A DNA stretch of 14,623 nucleotides from an uncultured Eubacterium sp. Its GTDB lineage: Bacteria; Bacillota; Clostridia; Eubacteriales; Eubacteriaceae. A program made the position numbers and the translations under genes. Location of the stretch: positions 1-14,623 of the forward strand of contig CACZTE010000238.1 in NCBI GenBank assembly GCA_902784045.1, given 5' to 3'. Positions 7,989 through 14,623 of this stretch are shown one piece after another (positions within the stretch are counted from its first letter, which is position 1; each line of letters begins with the position of its first letter). The notes beneath the pieces are model-generated. The model did no database searches. It saw only the letters and a list, made by a program, of their open reading frames with translations, and had not been told where the DNA came from.

Positions 7989-8047
7989 AAAGATAGACAA
8001 TTTAAAAAAACAATCATATCGCGTCGATTAAACTCGGAGGTAAACGG

Positions 8048-10117
8048 ATGTCAGAGATAAAAAAAACAATTTGGAAACAACGCGGAAGAGCGCTGACAAA
8101 CGCAGAAAAACAAAGGGTCAACGCCATTTCCGATTTTTGCGGTGTGTCCCGACTTATCGCCGAAATCGCTTTTCAGCGGGGATATGAAAGTGTCGAAGCG
8201 GCATATGCCTTTTTTCATCCTTCAATTAAAGATTTGCGAGATCCCTTTGAGCTTCCGGATATGGAAACAGCAACAGAGCGCATTATCGGGGCGATAAACG
8301 ATCATGAAAAAATCTGTATTTATGGTGATTATGATTGTGACGGCACATCGGCAGTTTCGATTTTAGTCGGTTATTTAAAACGAGCCGGCGCAAATGTAAT
8401 GTACCGTATTCCTAATCGCTTAAAAGAAGGATACGGACTAAATTTCAATGCTGTGGATGAGCTTTCGGCCGAAGGCGTCGCGCTTCTCATTACCGTCGAT
8501 AACGGCATAGCGGCTCACAAAACAGTTGATTACGCCGCGTCTCTTGGGATAGATGTGATCATTACGGATCATCATGAATGTCAGGGAGATATTCCTGAAG
8601 CCTTGGCAGTCATTGACGCGAAGCGTTTGGACACGGATTATCCCTTCAAGGAAATGTGCGGCGCGGGGATTGCCTATAAATTGGTATGTGCATTGGAATC
8701 AATGCTCATTACCGGACAGGATTTAACACCTTTTCTGGAAGTAGCGGCGTTGGCAACGGTAGCCGATATTGTGCCGCTTCGGAATGAAAACCGTGTGATT
8801 GTCTCGTTGGGAATCCGGTCAATGAATGAAAATCTGAAAAACCTGGGCATTCGAAGTTTGATTGAAGTTGGGGAAATCGAAGCGGTAAACGCGGGGGTTA
8901 TAGGCTTTAATATCGGGCCTAAAATTAATGCTGCCGGCAGGCTCGGAGATGCCGGCGAGGCTGTCAAATTGTTTTTAAGCACAGATCAGAAAGAAGCAAA
9001 CCAACTGGCATTATCACTGAGAGAAAAAAACAAAACGCGTCAAGATATCGAAAAAGCCATTTATGGCGAGGCATGCGACCAAATTGAAAAGCGGAGCCTT
9101 GACAAAGATGTGTTTATGATTGTTGACGGAAAAGGGTGGCATAGCGGTGTAATCGGCATTGTTGCCAGCAAGCTGCAAGAAAAATGGTATCATCCGGTCA
9201 TTGTCATCGGAATTGATGAGAACGGCGAAGGCCGGGGAAGCTGCCGAAGCGTTGAGGGAATCAATATCCACGAAGTTTTATGCACGGTGAAAGATTTATT
9301 CACAAGCTTCGGCGGTCATGAAATGGCTGCCGGTTTTTCCATGTCCGAATCCAATATCGACGCTTTGCGGGCAAGACTCAATATTTGGAGCGAGAGTCAT
9401 CAAGCGCGTGAGCATTTAACTCAAACGCTATATTATGACATTTTTGCTAAACCGGAGGAAATCAGTCTTGAAATGATGGAGAGCGCCGCGCTTTGCGAGC
9501 CTTTCGGCGTCGGAAATCCCGGAATTGTTGTCAGAGCTGATCATGTCAGGCCATCTGACGTCAGGAGAATGGGGATGGACAATAGCCATCTTTTGTTTCG
9601 CGCAGATGGTGTGCGCTGTGTCGCTTTCGGAAAGGGCGAGCGCGCGTCAGAGTTAAATTATGGCAATGTGTCACTGCTGGGCGCTCCGCGGATCAATGAA
9701 TTTCGAGAAATGAGAAGCCCGGAATTGATGATAAAAGATATTAAAAGCGATGTACTCTATCAAAACAGCGCATGTTACGCTTTGATTCAAAAAATCGACC
9801 TGGGCGAAACGATTGAAGAGATCGACTTATCAGCGTACAAATCGCGTATAATACCGACGAGAGAGGATGCTGCGGCAATCTTTCGATATTTAAAATCCCA
9901 TGACAACAGACCCTTCGCCTTTGACGAACTCAAAGCCCTTGGAGAAGATATGAATAGTTTTAAGATTCTTGCCTGTTTAAAAATTTTCCAAGAAACCGAT
10001 ATCATCTCGTATTCGCTGAAAAAAAGTATAATTTTTTCAAAGATTTGTCCAAATCCCGGAAAAAAAGATATAAATAAGGCGCCATTCATGATAAAATTAA
10101 ATCACTATATTTTCTAA
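8048..10117 (+). CDS. recJ: Single-stranded-DNA-specific 5'-3' exonuclease RecJ
   Basis: RecJ degrades single-stranded DNA from the 5' end in recombination and in mismatch and base excision repair, using two metal ions. The DHH phosphoesterase motifs are intact: GDYDCDG (D94, D96, D98), DNG (151-153) and DHH (174-176). A CGAGIAYKL segment and DIVPL follow. The DHHA1 domain ends with GGHEMAAGF (from G422), and an OB-fold region follows from about residue 455. At 689 aa it is about 100 residues shorter than B. subtilis RecJ, the difference being at the C-terminus, within the normal range. The ATG has GGAGG at 8036-8040, 7 nt upstream. The last 40 or so codons are clearly AT-richer than the rest, and apt starts 19 nt later. 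Confidence 0.95.
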   Translation: MSEIKKTIWKQRGRALTNAEKQRVNAISDFCGVSRLIAEIAFQRGYESVEAAYAFFHPSIKDLRDPFELPDMETATERIIGAINDHEKICIYGDYDCDGTSAVSILVGYLKRAGANVMYRIPNRLKEGYGLNFNAVDELSAEGVALLITVDNGIAAHKTVDYAASLGIDVIITDHHECQGDIPEALAVIDAKRLDTDYPFKEMCGAGIAYKLVCALESMLITGQDLTPFLEVAALATVADIVPLRNENRVIVSLGIRSMNENLKNLGIRSLIEVGEIEAVNAGVIGFNIGPKINAAGRLGDAGEAVKLFLSTDQKEANQLALSLREKNKTRQDIEKAIYGEACDQIEKRSLDKDVFMIVDGKGWHSGVIGIVASKLQEKWYHPVIVIGIDENGEGRGSCRSVEGINIHEVLCTVKDLFTSFGGHEMAAGFSMSESNIDALRARLNIWSESHQAREHLTQTLYYDIFAKPEEISLEMMESAALCEPFGVGNPGIVVRADHVRPSDVRRMGMDNSHLLFRADGVRCVAFGKGERASELNYGNVSLLGAPRINEFREMRSPELMIKDIKSDVLYQNSACYALIQKIDLGETIEEIDLSAYKSRIIPTREDAAAIFRYLKSHDNRPFAFDELKALGEDMNSFKILACLKIFQETDIISYSLKKSIIFSKICPNPGKKDINKAPFMIKLNHYIF
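10045..10074 (+). promoter_or_regulatory. Possible internal promoter for apt
   Basis: Inside the AT-rich 3' end of recJ, TTGTCC (10045-10050) and TATAAA (10069-10074) are spaced by 18 bp and match the -35 and -10 consensus at four and five positions. This could give apt transcription independent of recJ, but such pairs arise by chance in AT-rich DNA. Confidence 0.25.
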
Positions 10118-10136
10118 AAGGACGGTTATATAGATC

Positions 10137-10667
10137 ATGATTATCAGAGACTATATTAGAGAAAAAATTGGAATCTATCAAGATTTTCCGAAACCGGGTA
10201 TCAGTTTTAAAGATATCAACAGTGTTATCAGAGACGCTGACGCTTTCAAATACGTTATTGATGAATTTTATCGCATTGCAAAAGCTCTCGATATTAATGT
10301 CGTTTGTATTCCCGAAGCGCGCGGCTACATTTTCGGTTCTCCTTTGGCTTACAAATTGGGAGCCGGTCTGGTGCCGATTCGCAAACCCGGCAAGCTTCCC
10401 GGCAAGGTCATGTCGACGGACTACAGCCTGGAATACGGAAAAAATACTATTGAAATACAGAATAACGCCATTAGACCCGGTGACCGTGTTTTGATTATCG
10501 ATGATTTGCTGGCCACGGGCGGTACGATGAAAGCCGCCATTAATTTGGTAGAAATGCTCGGCGGAGAAGTCGTAGGAGCGCTTTTCTTAATTGAATTGAG
10601 TGATCTTAAAGGACGCGAAGTCCTCAAAGATTATTTTGTGGATTCTCTTGTCCAGTTTGACATCTAA
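10137..10667 (+). CDS. apt: Adenine phosphoribosyltransferase
   Basis: Apt converts adenine and PRPP to AMP and pyrophosphate, the purine salvage step for free adenine. The 176-aa type I phosphoribosyltransferase starts with IREKIGIYQDFPKPGISFKDI, typical of bacterial Apt. It contains EARGYIFGSPLA and the PRPP-binding loop VLIIDDLLATGGT (118-130), with the acidic pair D122-D123. The ATG is the only reasonable start because a TAG lies in frame at 10131. The purine-rich AAGGACGG (10118-10125) is an imperfectly placed ribosome binding site about 11-14 nt upstream. The gene follows recJ by 19 nt and precedes rel after a 199-nt gap; apt next to rel is a widespread Firmicutes arrangement. Confidence 0.96.
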   Translation: MIIRDYIREKIGIYQDFPKPGISFKDINSVIRDADAFKYVIDEFYRIAKALDINVVCIPEARGYIFGSPLAYKLGAGLVPIRKPGKLPGKVMSTDYSLEYGKNTIEIQNNAIRPGDRVLIIDDLLATGGTMKAAINLVEMLGGEVVGALFLIELSDLKGREVLKDYFVDSLVQFDI

Positions 10668-10811
10668 TTGATCGGCATTTTTTATAACGGCCTAATCCTA
10701 AAAAAATTATCAACTCTTCATTTTTAACATTTAACAAAAAGCAGATAACTATTTCAGAAGACAAAAGTGTTTTGTTCTACGGGATGATATGCAGCTTCTT
10801 TACTTTTCTGC

Positions 10812-10840
10812 TTGAGATGAATTGAAATGACGGATAAAAA
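10812..10840 (+). promoter_or_regulatory. Candidate promoter for rel-dtd
   Basis: TTGAGA (10812-10817, five of six to consensus) is followed after exactly 17 bp by TAAAAA (10835-10840, four of six). Transcription would start near 10847, leaving a leader of about 20 nt that contains the strong ribosome binding site. Confidence 0.35.
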
Positions 10841-10853
10841 CAACTTAAGTAAG

Positions 10854-10861
10854 AAAGGAGG
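10854..10861 (+). promoter_or_regulatory. Strong ribosome binding site of rel
   Basis: AAAGGAGG matches the anti-Shine-Dalgarno sequence almost perfectly and sits 5 nt before the ATG at 10867, fixing the rel start. Confidence 0.85.
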
Positions 10862-10866
10862 CGCTT

Positions 10867-13044
10867 ATGGCAACGGAAGCGGTAAAACGCAAAGTAGAGG
10901 ATATTATACAAACCGTGGAAAAACACAGCAGCGAAGCGGATACGCAAATGATACGCCGGGCTTTTGAGCTTGCCGATGCCGCGCATGCCGGCCAAAAGCG
11001 CAAATCCGGGGAAGACTATATCATCCATCCCGTGGCGGTGGCCAGTATTCTCGCGGATTATAAAATGGATGCAGAAACCATTTGCGCGGCACTCCTTCAC
11101 GACGTCATCGAAGATACTGTCTATAGTCACGAATTCATCGCCGAGCATTTTAATCCGACGATTGCGGATTTGGTAGAGGGCGTCACGAAAATCGGCAAGA
11201 TTGAATATCAATCCAAAGAGGAAAGCCAGGCCGAAAATATTCGCAAAATGGTTTTGGCCATGTCAAAGGATATCCGCGTGGTGTTGGTCAAATTGGTCGA
11301 CAGGCTTCACAATATGCGCACGCTGGAATATATGACCCATGCCAAGCAAATTGAAAAAGCCAGCGAAACCATGGAGATTTACGCGCCCATCGCCAATCGG
11401 CTGGGCATTCAGGCCATCAAATCCGAGCTTGAGGATCTTTCGCTTAAATATTTGGACCCCGATGGCTATTATGACATTGTCAAGCACGTAAAGGTCAGCA
11501 AACGTATGCGCGAAGATTACATCGATAAGGTGATCGGGATTTTACGGGAAAGAATGGATGAGCGCAACGAGGATTGTAAAATTTACGGCCGCTCCAAATC
11601 TTTTTATTCCATTTACCGTAAAATGCACGCGCAGCATCTGCAGTTTAACCAGATTTATGATTTAATCGCGGTTCGCGTTATCGTTGATACGGTGAGGGAT
11701 TGCTACGAAGTGCTGGGACTTGTTCATACGGAATGGAACCCGATTCCCGGCCGTTTCAAAGATTATATTTCGATGCCCAAGCCCAATGGCTATCAATCCA
11801 TTCACACGACGGTTATCGGACCCAACGGAGATCCTGTTGAGGTGCAGATCCGCACCAAACAAATGCACCAAACGGCGGAATACGGGATTGCCGCCCATTG
11901 GAAATATAAAGAAGGCAGAGGCGAGAGCAAAGGGAAAGAGCTCAAGTATGAAAATGAGATGGCATGGATTCGCCGTCTCATTGACTATCAGCAGGAATTT
12001 GACAACGCCGGCGATTTGCTTGAGACCATGAAGGTCGACATTCTTTCGGAAGAAGTGTATGTGTATTCGCCCAGAGGCAAAGTCATTGAGCTTCCCGCCG
12101 GGTCCTGCCCTTTGGATTTTGCCTATCGCATTCACAGCGATATCGGCGACACTTGCGTTGGCGCCAAGGTCAACGGCAAAATTGTTCCTCTCAATTACAC
12201 GTTGAAAAACGGGGATATTGTCGAAATTTTGACTTCGAAAAACGCCAACGGCCCCAGCAGGGATTGGCTTTCTTTTGTCAAGAGCGCCCATGCCCGCAAC
12301 AAAATCCGCCAGTATTTTAAACGGGAAGAAAAAGAAGAAAATATCGTCAAAGGCCGTCTCTTGTTTGAAGAGGAAATTAAACGGCGCGGTCTGAAAGACA
12401 CCAATCTGGCCAGCGCTGCCAAGCTTGAAATTTTAAGCGAAAAACTCGGCTACCACAGCGTGAATGACTTTTACGCGGCCGTCGGATACAGCGGCATCAA
12501 AATGGGGACGATTTTTACGAAAATGCAGCTTTTGTTCCCCGAGGAATTTCCGGAGGACAATCAGGAAGTCACCCTCAAAAAGCCCAAAAAAGAAAGAAGG
12601 CATGGCTCTAATGTCACCGTTGCCGGTTTGTCCGATATCGATGTCCATTTTGCCAAATGCTGCAACCCCGTCCCGGGAGATAAAATTATCGGCTATATCA
12701 CGCAAAACAAAGGCATTTCCGTTCACCGCATTGACTGTCCCAACGTGCTTAATATCACGGATACCGATAAAATTGTTCAGGTTGAATGGAACAAAAACGG
12801 TATATCTGGCGAATTTCTGGCGGAAATCAATATTAAAGCTCACGAAAAACAAGGCTTGTTAATTGAAATCAATAAAGTCTTTTTGGAAATGGGCATTCCG
12901 CTGACTGCTTTAACGGCACGTAATGATAGAGGTGAATACAGTTACTACGAAGCTGTTTTCGAAGTGAAATCCCGAAGGGAGCTCAATTTGCTGACAAAAA
13001 ATATCAACAAAATTTCGGAAGTCATTTCCGTTAAGAGGGTGTAA
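10867..13044 (+). CDS. rel: Bifunctional (p)ppGpp synthetase/hydrolase Rel
   Basis: Rel makes (p)ppGpp from ATP and GTP or GDP on starved ribosomes and breaks it down otherwise, setting the stringent response. The 725-aa protein has the full long RSH layout. The hydrolase HD domain includes HPVAVASIL and HDVIEDT (H78, D79, E82, D83), then RLHNMRTLEYM. The synthetase domain has YDLIAVRVIVD and GRFKDYI, whose R296-F-K-D is the RXKD signature of bifunctional enzymes rather than the EXDD of RelA. Then come TGS (about 395-455), a helical part, a zinc-finger-like domain (C598, C599, H620, C624) and a C-terminal ACT domain (about 650-725). Both catalytic sites look intact. It follows apt and leads into dtd after 2 nt. 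The gene is often annotated relA or spoT. Confidence 0.97.
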   Translation: MATEAVKRKVEDIIQTVEKHSSEADTQMIRRAFELADAAHAGQKRKSGEDYIIHPVAVASILADYKMDAETICAALLHDVIEDTVYSHEFIAEHFNPTIADLVEGVTKIGKIEYQSKEESQAENIRKMVLAMSKDIRVVLVKLVDRLHNMRTLEYMTHAKQIEKASETMEIYAPIANRLGIQAIKSELEDLSLKYLDPDGYYDIVKHVKVSKRMREDYIDKVIGILRERMDERNEDCKIYGRSKSFYSIYRKMHAQHLQFNQIYDLIAVRVIVDTVRDCYEVLGLVHTEWNPIPGRFKDYISMPKPNGYQSIHTTVIGPNGDPVEVQIRTKQMHQTAEYGIAAHWKYKEGRGESKGKELKYENEMAWIRRLIDYQQEFDNAGDLLETMKVDILSEEVYVYSPRGKVIELPAGSCPLDFAYRIHSDIGDTCVGAKVNGKIVPLNYTLKNGDIVEILTSKNANGPSRDWLSFVKSAHARNKIRQYFKREEKEENIVKGRLLFEEEIKRRGLKDTNLASAAKLEILSEKLGYHSVNDFYAAVGYSGIKMGTIFTKMQLLFPEEFPEDNQEVTLKKPKKERRHGSNVTVAGLSDIDVHFAKCCNPVPGDKIIGYITQNKGISVHRIDCPNVLNITDTDKIVQVEWNKNGISGEFLAEINIKAHEKQGLLIEINKVFLEMGIPLTALTARNDRGEYSYYEAVFEVKSRRELNLLTKNINKISEVISVKRV

Positions 13045-13046
13045 TC

Positions 13047-13499
13047 ATGCGCGCAGTTCTTCAAAGAGTCAAATCATCTTCTGTCGTTGTTGACGGTAAA
13101 ATTGTCGGAGAAATCGGCCCGGGGCTCAATATGCTTCTCGGCATCGCGGCGGACGACACCGAAGCCGATATGGATTATATTATTAACAAAACTATCAATC
13201 TCCGCGTATTTGAGGATGAAGAGGATCGCATGAATCAATCGCTTCTGGACGTTGGCGGCGAGCTGCTTATTGTCTCTCAATTTACCCTTTACGGCGACTG
13301 CCGAAAGGGAAGGCGTCCCAGTTTTACGGCCAGCGGCCCCGTTGACGCGGCCAAGGCCAAATACGCGCGGTTTTGCGAAAAAATCAAAGAAAGCGCCGGC
13401 GTCAAAATCGCCTTTGGCGAGTTCGGCGCGGATATGCAAGTCAACATTGTCGGGGACGGGCCGGTAACCTTGCTTCTCGACAGCAAAAAACTGTTTTAA
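13047..13499 (+). CDS. dtd: D-aminoacyl-tRNA deacylase
   Basis: Dtd removes D-amino acids, and glycine wrongly attached to tRNA-Ala, from tRNAs, acting as a proofreading step in translation. The 150-aa protein has both signature motifs: SQFTLYGD (77-84), with the catalytic-region threonine T80 at the same number as in E. coli, and the Gly-cisPro motif GPVT (138-141). The N-terminus MRAVLQRVKSSSVVVDG is typical of the family. Its ATG lies 2 nt after the rel stop, with AGAGGG (13034-13039) inside the rel end as ribosome binding site, so the two are cotranscribed. The rel-dtd pair is widespread in Firmicutes. A terminator-like hairpin follows. Confidence 0.97.
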   Translation: MRAVLQRVKSSSVVVDGKIVGEIGPGLNMLLGIAADDTEADMDYIINKTINLRVFEDEEDRMNQSLLDVGGELLIVSQFTLYGDCRKGRRPSFTASGPVDAAKAKYARFCEKIKESAGVKIAFGEFGADMQVNIVGDGPVTLLLDSKKLF

Positions 13500-13512
13500 T
13501 TTTGATAAATGC

Positions 13513-13572
13513 CGCTTAGTATTGACGATGCGCGCCGCTTTCGCGCGTAAAAAATACATAAGCGACTTTTTT
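13513..13572 (+). terminator. Bipartite hairpin terminator after dtd
   Basis: The outer stem pairs CGCTTA (13513-13518) with TAAGCG (13559-13564) and GTATT (13519-13523) with AATAC (13553-13557), with one bulged A at 13558. Inside it, GCGCG (13530-13534) pairs with CGCGC (13542-13546), extended by a G-T wobble and an A-T pair, around a 7-nt loop. TTTTTT follows at 13567-13572. This should end the rel-dtd transcript, at least partly. The T tract ends 17 nt before the next start codon, so the next gene needs read-through or a promoter overlapping this structure. Confidence 0.7.
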
Positions 13573-13576
13573 ATTC

Positions 13577-13582
13577 AGGGAG
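13577..13582 (+). promoter_or_regulatory. Ribosome binding site deciding the hydrolase start
   Basis: AGGGAG lies only 1 nt before a first ATG at 13584 but 7 nt before a second in-frame ATG at 13590. Normal spacing favours the second, so the protein should begin MLQIKKF. Confidence 0.7.
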
Positions 13583-13589
13583 AATGATT

Positions 13590-14219
13590 ATGTTGCAAAT
13601 CAAAAAATTTCCACTTGGTATGATCGCCGCCAATTGCTATGTTGTGTGGTCTGACGAAAGCCGAAAAGGCGTGATGATCGATCCCGGCGGATATTCCCCC
13701 GCCCTTGAAGCCTATGTTCGAGATAATGAGATTGTCATCGATAAGATTCTGTTGACCCACGGTCATTATGATCATATCGGCGGGCTTTATGAAGCGATTA
13801 AGCTCACCGGCGCCAAAGTCTATATCCACAAAGATGACGCCGATTGCCTGATCTCCGCCAACGCCAACATTTCGGTGATGTTCGGCATGAGCGCCTCTTT
13901 TGACGCGGCGGATCAATTTTTTAAAGACGGCGACGAAATCGATATTGCCGACGGCTACACCTTAAAAGTTATCCATACGCCGGGTCATACGCCCGGAGGG
14001 GTCTGCTTTTACTGTGAAAAAGCCAGAGCCCTTTTCTCCGGCGATACGCTGTTTTGCGCCTCCATCGGCCGGACGGATTTTCCGGGAGGGGATTATCAAA
14101 TTCTCATGCAGTCATTAAAGCGTCTGATGCTTCTTGATGATGATGTGATGGTTTACCCCGGACACAATGCTGATACCAATATCGGCTACGAAAGAACCCA
14201 CAATCCCTTTATCGCATAA
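13590..14219 (+). CDS. Metallo-beta-lactamase-fold hydrolase, glyoxalase II-like
   Basis: This is a cytoplasmic zinc-dependent hydrolase of the glyoxalase II-like branch of the metallo-beta-lactamase fold (YqgX/YcbL type). Its true substrate is unknown; thioesters such as S-lactoylglutathione analogues are a guess from the family. Numbering from the ATG at 13590 (209 aa), the metal ligands are HGHYDH (H57, H59, D61, H62), H133 in HTPGHTPGG, D152 in FSGDTLF and H192 in YPGHN, a complete binuclear site. The N-terminal GMIAANCYV is also typical. An ATG 6 nt upstream would add two residues but is too close to the ribosome binding site. It sits between dtd and hemZ, a common clostridial order, 30 nt before hemZ. 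There is no signal peptide. Confidence 0.9.
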   Translation: MLQIKKFPLGMIAANCYVVWSDESRKGVMIDPGGYSPALEAYVRDNEIVIDKILLTHGHYDHIGGLYEAIKLTGAKVYIHKDDADCLISANANISVMFGMSASFDAADQFFKDGDEIDIADGYTLKVIHTPGHTPGGVCFYCEKARALFSGDTLFCASIGRTDFPGGDYQILMQSLKRLMLLDDDVMVYPGHNADTNIGYERTHNPFIA

Positions 14220-14249
14220 ATTCAATTTGATTTTCAATGAGGTTTTTAT

Positions 14250-14623
14250 TTGGACAAAATTGCCTTTTGCATTGACAACAACCCATCTTGGCGGCAAGCC
14301 TGTTATGAACTGACGGAAGCCTTTGCCGCGGGCGTCGATATTGTGTTTAATGAACCCTGCGAACATACGATTGACGTTTCCGTGAGCGATGACGGCATCA
14401 GAATGAAAGCTTTTGAAGGCGGCCGGCTGAGCTTGGAAAAACAATACGCCGTCGAAGCCCCGGCAAAGGACATGCCGTCGAAAAAGTTTAAACGGCTGAT
14501 TTACCGGTTTTTGTCGCAGTATTTTAATCAAACATTGCCTTGGGGATGTCTGACCGGCATTAAACCCGTTAAAATCGCCCATCAAAATCTGTTGGACTTC
14601 GGCGGAAACGCCCTGGAAGCGGC
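14250..14623 (+). CDS. hemZ: HemZ-type coproporphyrinogen III oxidase-like radical SAM protein, N-terminal part
   Basis: The reading frame opens with TTG at 14250 and runs off the window after 124 codons plus two bases. An in-frame TGA at 14238 rules out an earlier start, and TGAGG (14238-14242) is a plausible ribosome binding site 7 nt upstream. The clearest identifier is LPWGCLTGIKPVKI near residue 96, the sequence that precedes the radical SAM domain in HemZ-type oxygen-independent coproporphyrinogen oxidase homologues. The CxxxCxxC cluster motif would lie beyond the window edge, so it cannot be checked. Position after the dtd and MBL hydrolase genes agrees with clostridial hemZ, which is usually followed by hisS. 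Role in haem synthesis is inferred from the family; some members are not proven enzymes of the pathway. Confidence 0.8.
   Translation, partial: MDKIAFCIDNNPSWRQACYELTEAFAAGVDIVFNEPCEHTIDVSVSDDGIRMKAFEGGRLSLEKQYAVEAPAKDMPSKKFKRLIYRFLSQYFNQTLPWGCLTGIKPVKIAHQNLLDFGGNALEA

Larger units (their letters stand above)
10668..10866. other. 199-nt intergenic region between apt and rel
   Basis: This gap is AT-rich in its first half and has no supported reading frame. It holds a short stem ACAAAA/TTTTGT (10761-10766 and 10770-10775, loop GTG) that is too weak to call a terminator. A candidate rel promoter (10812-10840) and a very strong rel ribosome binding site lie in its last part. No hairpin with a T tract follows apt, so read-through from recJ-apt into rel is possible. 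Confidence 0.6.

Noticed and set aside
7863..8060. 65-codon frame between secF and recJ as a gene
   Set aside because: It has no ribosome binding site at any of its starts, no recognisable motif, and overlaps the recJ start. It is kept only as a finding.
10757..10778. Terminator between apt and rel
   Set aside because: The ACAAAA/TTTTGT stem is six weak pairs with a 3-nt loop, and no T tract follows.
13522..13550. Promoter for the hydrolase gene with TTGACG as -35
   Set aside because: The hexamers at 16-18 bp spacing (around 13545-13551) are poor -10 matches, and the element lies inside a strong hairpin.
1..14623. Mobile elements, CRISPR arrays, tRNA/rRNA genes, defence or toxin-antitoxin systems
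   Set aside because: I saw no transposase, integrase, spaced direct repeats, tRNA cloverleaf or unknown multi-gene cassette; nearly all of the window is covered by known housekeeping genes.

Overview
The window looks like an ordinary stretch of chromosome from a low-to-moderate GC Gram-positive bacterium, most likely of the class Clostridia. The reasons are the gene order secD-secF-recJ-apt-rel-dtd-MBL hydrolase-hemZ (the same order is common in clostridia, usually leading on to hisS and aspS), the lon-engB pair, separate secD and secF, a single bifunctional Rel enzyme, strong AGGAGG-type ribosome binding sites and TTG starts. I cannot name a genus from sequence alone. All twelve genes lie on the + strand, are packed tightly, and every complete one has intact active-site motifs.

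Layout. (1) 1-53: the end of an unseen upstream unit with a strong hairpin terminator. (2) 113-3973: lon, engB and queG, overlapping by 4 and 14 nt. (3) 3964-7856: a gltX promoter region with two inverted repeats, then gltX, secD and secF, closed by a strong terminator. gltX and secD overlap by 4 nt. (4) About 7960-10667: recJ and apt, preceded by an AT-rich 190-nt stretch with no convincing gene. (5) About 10812-13572: rel and dtd, ending in a long bipartite hairpin with a T tract. (6) 13590 to the end: a glyoxalase II-like metallo-beta-lactamase-fold hydrolase and the first 124 codons of hemZ.

Functionally the genes serve protein quality control (Lon), ribosome assembly (EngB), tRNA modification and charging (QueG, GltX, Dtd), protein export (SecD, SecF), DNA repair (RecJ), purine salvage and (p)ppGpp signalling (Apt, Rel), and haem synthesis (HemZ). 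I found no phage, insertion sequence, CRISPR array, tRNA, rRNA, toxin-antitoxin pair or defence system. I do not see an undescribed biological system here. The points most worth a second look are the gltX control region with its near-palindromes, the coupling of gltX to secD, the unexplained AT-rich gap before recJ, and a start-codon correction for the hydrolase gene.
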